Source of the DNA: Chromera velia
Taxonomy: Eukaryota > Sar > Chromeraceae
NCBI GenBank assembly: GCA_018398765.1
Contig: JAHBMJ010001696.1
Span: 1,410 to 27,524 of the forward strand
Direction: 5' to 3'
DNA: 26,115 nt
Below, piece after piece: positions 21,501 to 26,115 of the stretch. The notes under the pieces were generated by a model. That model worked only from the letters and a program-made list of their open reading frames with translations. It had not been told where the DNA came from and searched no databases. A program made the position numbers and the translations under genes. Each line of letters opens with the position of its first letter. The first letter of the stretch is position 1.

Positions 21501-22142
21501 GTGTCTCCTTTGTTTAGGACCTCAGGGCCGTGCATATTTCCTTAATTGTCTCTCTCACTTCACTTCATGGCAGCAAGTCGGCAGGGACATAAATAAATCC
21601 GAAGAACTTACTTTGCCGTTATAGGGGCGGCAGGGCCTCTTTCCTAGGTCCGGTGAACGCTCACACAAAAGATTGCCGAAGGAGGCAGCGGCAGAGAGAC
21701 TCAGTGCTGTCGGCGTCAGAAGAAAACAACTCACGGAGAGTCTCCAAGCAGCGTAAAGCGAGAGACAAAAACCAGAAAAGCAGGAAAACTCTCTTAGACG
21801 ATGAAATACTAATGCTCTGTGTTTTTGTCGGATTCGAAAAATGTGGAACAGTGGAAGGAAGCAGAAGGAAGATGAAGGAAGGCCCACGAAAAGGAGGTGC
21901 AATGGAGGTGCATGATTTTCGAGTTCGTTGCGCGCGGCCTCGCGACAGCATGCATGGAACAAAAGTTTACCCGTCATGAATTTTGCGCCACTCGCGATCT
22001 ATCCATACTCACCAGACTGACGATGACTCTCTTCCTTTTGCAGCCCTTCGATCGCCGAGGCGTCTTTTCCCACGATGGCACAGTTCTCTCCTTGGAGCAG
22101 AGCTGGCGTGAAGAAGGTCAGGAGGAAGAAGAGCTGTGGCAT
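18576..22142 (-). pseudogene. Secreted-type Thr/Ser/Glu-rich repeat gene with duplicated exons, degraded
   Basis: First exon 22142-22013: start MPQLFFLLTFFTPALLQG, a typical signal peptide, donor GTGAGT, phase 1. A possible second exon is 21706-21612 (phase 1 to 0, donor GTAAGT). A long exon, copy A, runs 21222-19874 (donor GTGCGT), and a shorter homologous exon, copy B, starts at 18934. Both begin after TTGCAG or TTTGCAG with GGTGT and share diverged blocks: RVPSVKARDV / RVPALKSHDV, GDGPFMTCATKTSGNVPVET / VEGPSMTSATQTYGKIPVET, and TVPKLxRxxTRTVTET (three versions). Codons strongly favour C at the third position (ACC, TCC, GTC) and GAG. The frame breaks repeatedly: at the C6 run 20978-20983, near 20870, near 20650, at the C4 run 20056-20059 and near 19985; TAG occurs at 20159-20157, and copy B breaks near 18758. 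A functional surface or wall glycoprotein ancestor is an inference. Either a pseudogene or an error-prone assembly stretch. Confidence 0.55.
19137..19634. repeat. Long (CTTT)n polypyrimidine tract
   Basis: About 500 bp of nearly pure pyrimidine on the plus strand, mostly CTTT with CAGTTT interruptions near the start and a T-run near 19505-19520. It fills most of the roughly 940-nt intron between duplicated copies A and B of the minus-strand repeat gene, where it reads as GAAA polypurine. The long Phe/Leu/Ser and Lys/Glu open frames across it are artefacts. Confidence 0.95.
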
Positions 22143-22368
22143 GTTGTGGGGAGGAAATTGAGAGACTTGCTCGCGTTCTACCCGCGTGTTGCATGACTGT
22201 GCCCGCATGCTGAGTCTGCCGTGTGGTTTTCTGAAGACAGGACGGAGAGGAGTCATCTTCATCTGCTTCTAGATGCCTACTCCAATTGCATGAGCGTTTG
22301 GTGAGGAAGTCCAGAGGGGTTTGTTTGCACGTCTACGAACAGCAAGTCCGTCTCCTGGGCCCGAACTG
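22143..22368. promoter_or_regulatory. Short head-to-head promoter region
   Basis: Only 226 bp separate the minus-strand signal-peptide exon (start 22142) from the plus-strand HMG-box start codon (22369). Both promoters and 5' leaders must share it unless upstream non-coding exons exist. Short upstream ATGs (near 22273 and 22289) terminate quickly. I cannot name a specific element. Confidence 0.4.
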
Positions 22369-23409
22369 ATGTTGCAAAGGGAGGAGGGGGCGGCTTCCTC
22401 TGCCGGGCAGGGAATGTCCTCTGCTGGAGCGCAGCAGGTATCGTCCAGCCAGGATCCGGCAAAGAAGAAGAGGAAGCAGCCAGAAAAGGAGAAGAAACCT
22501 CCCAAGGAACGACCACCTCCAAAGAAACCAAGCGCATCCGAGACCAAAACAGATTTACGAAAGCGGAAGAAAATTTCAGCAGATGCCTGCGCTTTTTACA
22601 TTCAAGTAAGTCAACTTTGCCTGTTTGGCATCTTCAGAGAGATCCGCAGAAAAAACAAATGAAAGCAATTCTTCCCACACATCATTCTTCCTCATTCCGT
22701 AACCCCAACCAATTCTCTCATTTCATCGTAGCCGCACGTTTTCTCTCGTTTCGACCTTTTCTTACTGGGCTTTTTGCTCTCCCACATCCATCTCTGAGTC
22801 TTGCTTGGCCTTCTCCGCCTCTCTTCTTCGCACAGGAAAACCGCCACACCCTGAGCGACCAGTCATACCTCTCCCCTCCGGAGGTGGCCGTCATTCTTCG
22901 CACACGGTGGCGCCAGTTGCCAGAGGCAGAAAAGGCAAAGTGGCAGAAACAGGCGGACGAGGAGGCAGAGAGAATTGCGGAAGAGAAGAAGGCCGCTAAA
23001 CAACAGAAGGACAGAGAAAGGAGTCGGTCAAAGGCAGACGAGGCACGTCCTGAGAATGGGAGTGGGGCAGCTGCTTCTTCCTCTGCTTCTGCTCGTCGGA
23101 ACAGCGGAGGGAGGGGGGGGGTCCTAGTCAGGGGGGTGAGAGGTGGAGAGCCTCCCCTTCCTCCTGAGGTGCTCCAAGCTCTCGGAAACGGATCTTCTGC
23201 TTCCTCTTCCTCGTCTTCTTCCGCTGCCGCTGCAGCCTCTTCTTCTTCTCTTTCTCTTCGTGGAAGAAGGAGCGGTGGGGACGACGAGCAAGATGAGTCT
23301 GCAGGAGGTAGGTCTGTTGGGGTTGAACTTTTTTGGGGTAGTTTTTGGAAGTGTGTGTTTCCTCGCTCTGCCCGTAGACAAGGAAGGGAAAGGCAAGAGT
23401 ATCAGGTGA
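22369..23409 (+). CDS. HMG-box protein
   Basis: Expected to be a nuclear DNA-bending or chromatin protein. Exons 22369-22605, 22836-23307 and 23378-23409 (phases 0 and 1; donors GTAAGT and GTAGGT), 246 aa. The N-terminus is Ala/Ser-rich followed by a basic segment (AKKKRKQPEKEKK, 31-43) that can serve as nuclear localisation signal. A single HMG box spans about residues 66-131: KKISADACAFYIQENR opens helix 1, SPPEVAVILRTRW forms helix 2 with Trp104, and LPEAEKAKWQKQADEEAERI forms helix 3. An intron splits the box after FYIQ. The tail is Lys/Glu- then Ser/Ala-rich and ends acidic (GGDDEQDES) then GKGKSIR. The stop TGA sits inside the sequence CAGGTGAGA, which also looks like a splice donor, so an alternative 3' end is possible. 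Start chosen as the first ATG after an in-frame upstream TGA (22290). Confidence 0.88.
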
Positions 23410-23486
23410 GATCGAAGAACGAAGAAACTTCCCTCGTGTTTGTCTCTTTTCTTCTGCTGAGTGACCCGTCCGATCTCCTTACCCGA

Positions 23487-23551
23487 AGGAAAGAAAGAAA
23501 GAAGGAAAGAAGGAAGGAAGGAAGGAAGGAAGGAAGGAAGGAAGGAAGGAA
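23487..23551. repeat. (GAAA)n/(GAAG)n microsatellite
   Basis: Purine tetranucleotide array on the plus strand between the HMG gene stop and the next gene, GAAA units passing into about ten GAAG units. Confidence 0.9.
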
Positions 23552-23937
23552 GAGGTTCTCGGGTGGTTGTATCACTGGAAGCATGAAAGCTGGAAGGCTC
23601 CCCGTTGGGATTGCTTGTCTGCTTCTGGATTTTCAATTCAGTCTCGATCGTTTATAATTGCAACGTCTGGATGGATGGAAGGAACTCGGAAGAGTCAGGA
23701 GAGAAAAAGAAAGGCACTCGTGCCCTTGCCTGTGTGTGTGCCTGCGAGGCTACTGGAAGCCTCTCTGGGATTTTTGGGGGACGCGTTAACATCTGACTTG
23801 CTTGACTTCCTTTCGAAGAGACAGGTGATGGCAGAAGGACGGAAACATGAAAGTTTTGTTTTGCGTGTGCTTGATGATGTACTCGTGCAGGTGTTCCTCT
23901 TTTTGCGATTGTGAAGGCCCAAGCGCCGTCTCGAAAG

Positions 23938-24392
23938 ATGCAGAGCATTCTGGGTGAGGATGACGAAGCGGGGGCGCGTGCGGGGGAGACGGCAAGCAGG
24001 CCGAGAGAGAAAAGGGGGAGAGCTGCGGCAATCTCGTCCTCTGTCGAGAAGGCTCCCGGAGAAGCGGAGAGGGCGGCGCTGGAGGCTGAGGGGGACTTGC
24101 AAGAGGGACCTGAGGTGAGTGCCTTGTCTGGGGGGGGGGTGACAGACACGCTGCGTGTCAACGGACATGTGCGCGCGAGCGAAAAGGAGAGAGACAGAGA
24201 GCACCTTTTGCTTCAACCGACTTGTTCACATAGCATATTTGGGAAAAGCGCCAGACTGCGTGCATTCAATCATTTTTTTGCAGGCCAAAAAGAGAGAGTC
24301 GGTGGCAAGAGTGAATGGAGAGAGTCTGTGTTTGAGGGTGGATTTAGATGACTTTAGTCTCCAAGTGGTGAATGTCTTGCTTTGTTCTCCGG

Positions 24393-24442
<50 letters not shown>

Positions 24443-25053
24443 AAGAGATGCGCGTTTCGTATAATCTGCACAAGTTCATTTTTTGGCGCTCGTTTCATTT
24501 GGCAACGAAGTTGTGTGCATGTGGTAAATCGTTCTTTCGTTCTTGCGATGATGGCATGCAGGAGGGCTGGGCCGCTCCCTCGTTCCACATTATTGACGGG
24601 GAGATTCGTCTGGTGGAGAGCTCCCTCACGGTAGACACTTCTCAGTATGGGTGGGTGGGTGGGTCTGTATGCATTGCACGCAGGAGAAGCGACAAAGGGA
24701 GGGGAAAGGAAAGGAAAGGAAGGTGGATCTGGGAGAGGAGTTTCACTATTGAGGTGTTTTTCTCTCTTTTTTTTTAATGGTTCCTTTTGGCTTTTCGTTC
24801 CGCTTTTTCCGTCTGTCTTTCTTTCTGCCTTCCTTCCTTGATGAAAAGCAACGCAGAAACGTGAATTTTCTCTGCCTGTCTGTCTGTCTGTCTGTTGTCT
24901 GCTGTGTGGTGTCTGGTCAATCGGTCAGGTTCTCCATCGGACCAGACGGGGACGAGCTTGCGGGCAACAGAGGTCTGAGGCTTCTCTTTGAAGGCGCACA
25001 CACGGAAGAGGACGTTAGGGGAGAGGTGGGTCCATCCGTCCGTCCGTCTGTCC

Positions 25054-25092
<39 letters not shown>

Positions 25093-25093
25093 C

Positions 25094-25128
<35 letters not shown>

Positions 25129-25177
25129 CGTCCGTCCGTCTGTCTGTCTGTCTGTCTGTCCGTCCGTCTGTCCGTCC

Positions 25178-25216
<39 letters not shown>

Positions 25217-26115
25217 CGTCTGTCTGTCTGTCCGTCCGTCTGTCTGTCTGTCTGTCTGTCTGGAGGTGGAGAGGCAAGGGGCGCTTAACTCTCACCTTTC
25301 GGGCCCCCTGCCCACGCTGTTTGATTGTTGGGGCTGTTCCTTTGTCTTTGTTCTTTCTTTCTTTTTGTCTGTTGTGTTCATGAAGAAAAGAAGGGAGAAG
25401 AAGAAACATATAGTCTGTCAAGGCGGCGTAGCTGATCTCCTCTTTCTGGGGATGAATCGGATTGCGCCGGTGACCTTCACAAAAGGTTCGTTTTCAGCTT
25501 CCGCCTCATGTGAAGGCAGACAAACCAGCAGAAATCCCTGATCGTCTCCCGAAGACAGTCATCTTCCAGAATCCCAGGGTCCTTTCTACCATGCCCCAAC
25601 ATACTTCGAGGGCAACACTCACGATCCACTCGGATCCTCCCTCAGTCAGTGTACGTGAAGACATGTCTGCCCCCCTTTTACCCCTCCGCAAGAACATATG
25701 AAACTCCTCCCTACGGCCATGATGGGGTAGCTAAGTGGCCCACAGCAGACGGTTGGGGGTACCAGAGACCTGGAGTCGACTCAGCGGGTTTCGCTTACCT
25801 TCGATCTGCTGGAAGGGTGGGACCATTTTTTAGTGGATGCGCCCGCCTAACAGAGAACGTCCATCTCTGCAAAAAGCAACTGAGCGAGCGCGCCGTCCTG
25901 GGATTGAGCTCCCCGGGGCACCCCTGATTTGACCGTTGGGGGACGGCGCGTCTATTATTCAGCTTCCGAACCGACCAATCAATCAATCCAACCTTCTCCA
26001 AAACCCCTTCTCCACCTCAGGAGACCCGCAAAGGGGACCCCCCGCGCAACCCGCCCCTCCCTTTGACTGGTCGCGCCATCGCAGCTGGTGTGCCTATCTC
26101 TTCAATCCAGGACAG
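23938..26115 (+). CDS. Multi-exon gene, possible Bdp1-like TFIIIB subunit (partial)
   Basis: Runs off the right end. Exons by phase: 23938-24114, 24284-24367, 24562-24650, 24929-25025, 25498-25644 and 26021-26115 (open at window end); about 229 residues seen. The first exon is Ala/Glu/Arg-rich and low in complexity; its upstream extension to about 23892 is open, so the true start may lie further 5'. Exon 3 reads EGWAAPSFHIIDGEIRLVES then SLTVDTSQYG. The 'IDG-I-L-ESSLTV' block resembles the segment preceding the SANT domain of Bdp1, the TFIIIB subunit for RNA polymerase III. No SANT domain is seen before the window ends, so the assignment rests on this one block. Later exons (LPPHVKADKPAEIPDRLP; PLTGRAIAAGVPISSIQD) look coding but are not recognised. 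Donors are GTGAGT, GTGAAT, GTGGGT, GTGGGT and GTCAGT. Exon 2 could end three bases earlier. Confidence 0.55.
24398..24447. repeat. Compound (CT)n(GT)n(GA)n repeat
   Basis: Three dinucleotide runs in series in the intron after exon 24284-24367. The CT and GA runs are complementary, so one strand can fold into a hairpin with the GT run as loop. Confidence 0.9.
25026..25262 (+). repeat. (TCTG/TCCG)n array just after a splice donor
   Basis: About 230 bp of tetranucleotide units with only one variable position (C or T at base 3), starting within about ten bases of donor GTGGGT of the intron after exon 24929-25025. Open frames through it (Cys/Leu/Ser/Val, or Asp/Arg/Gln/Thr on the other strand) are artefacts. 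A smaller TCTG run lies at about 24872-24897. Confidence 0.95.

Noticed and set aside
24990-25300. Long open frames of Cys/Leu/Ser/Val and Asp/Arg/Gln/Thr repeats
   Set aside because: They are translations of the TCTG/TCCG array inside an intron.
25715-25795. tRNA-like sequence: TAGCTAAGTGG resembles an A box and GTCGACTC a B box
   Set aside because: The acceptor ends do not pair, the D arm has only partial pairing, there is no anticodon stem, and the T loop lacks TTC.

Overview
This is a eukaryotic nuclear window. Genes are split by many short exons whose phases fit together, introns have GT-AG ends, there are long intergenic and intronic microsatellites, and one assembly gap (NNN at 5294-5296). 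The families seen (a tandem-RRM protein, an EF-hand-derived protein of a type common in alveolates, a PPPDE-domain relic, an HMG box) together with mixed GC and dense tetranucleotide repeats would suit a free-living alveolate alga such as a chromerid. That placement is an inference, not something the sequence proves. All exon models were built by hand from reading frame, splice consensus and phase; no transcript or database search was available.

Layout. 1-4379: no convincing gene, only alternating purine-rich and pyrimidine-rich blocks and microsatellites. 4380-6754 (minus): a four-exon gene for a two-RRM RNA-binding protein (Musashi/DAZAP1/hnRNP-A-like) with a long Pro/Gln-rich tail. 6755-7534: divergent intergenic region with a cluster of GC palindromes. 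7535-15176 (plus): a 15-exon gene, about 993 aa, with a degenerate EF-hand pair followed by a very long Cys/Pro-rich region; I do not recognise the full architecture. 15177-17327: gene-poor, containing an abrupt AT-rich island (about 15.7-17.1 kb). 17328-18040 (minus): a decayed, intronless PPPDE (DeSI-type) peptidase copy with two stop codons and a frameshift. 18576-22142 (minus): a signal-peptide exon followed by duplicated Thr/Ser/Glu-rich 'TVTET' exons, broken by several frameshifts and stops and separated by a 500-bp CTTT tract. 22369-23409 (plus): a compact three-exon HMG-box protein, head to head with the secreted-type gene across about 226 bp. 23938-26115 (plus, runs off the window): a multi-exon gene whose third exon carries a motif reminiscent of the TFIIIB subunit Bdp1; this identification is tentative.

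The genes do not form an obvious pathway. RNA binding, chromatin (HMG) and a possible Pol III factor are nuclear functions; the EF-hand/Cys-Pro protein is of unknown role. The strongest genome-level signals are: (i) splice donors that often have C at +3 (GTCAGT) and that frequently continue as a tetranucleotide repeat, as if microsatellites grew out of the donor; (ii) the two adjacent decaying genes; (iii) an 87-bp hairpin-bearing tandem repeat within an intron.
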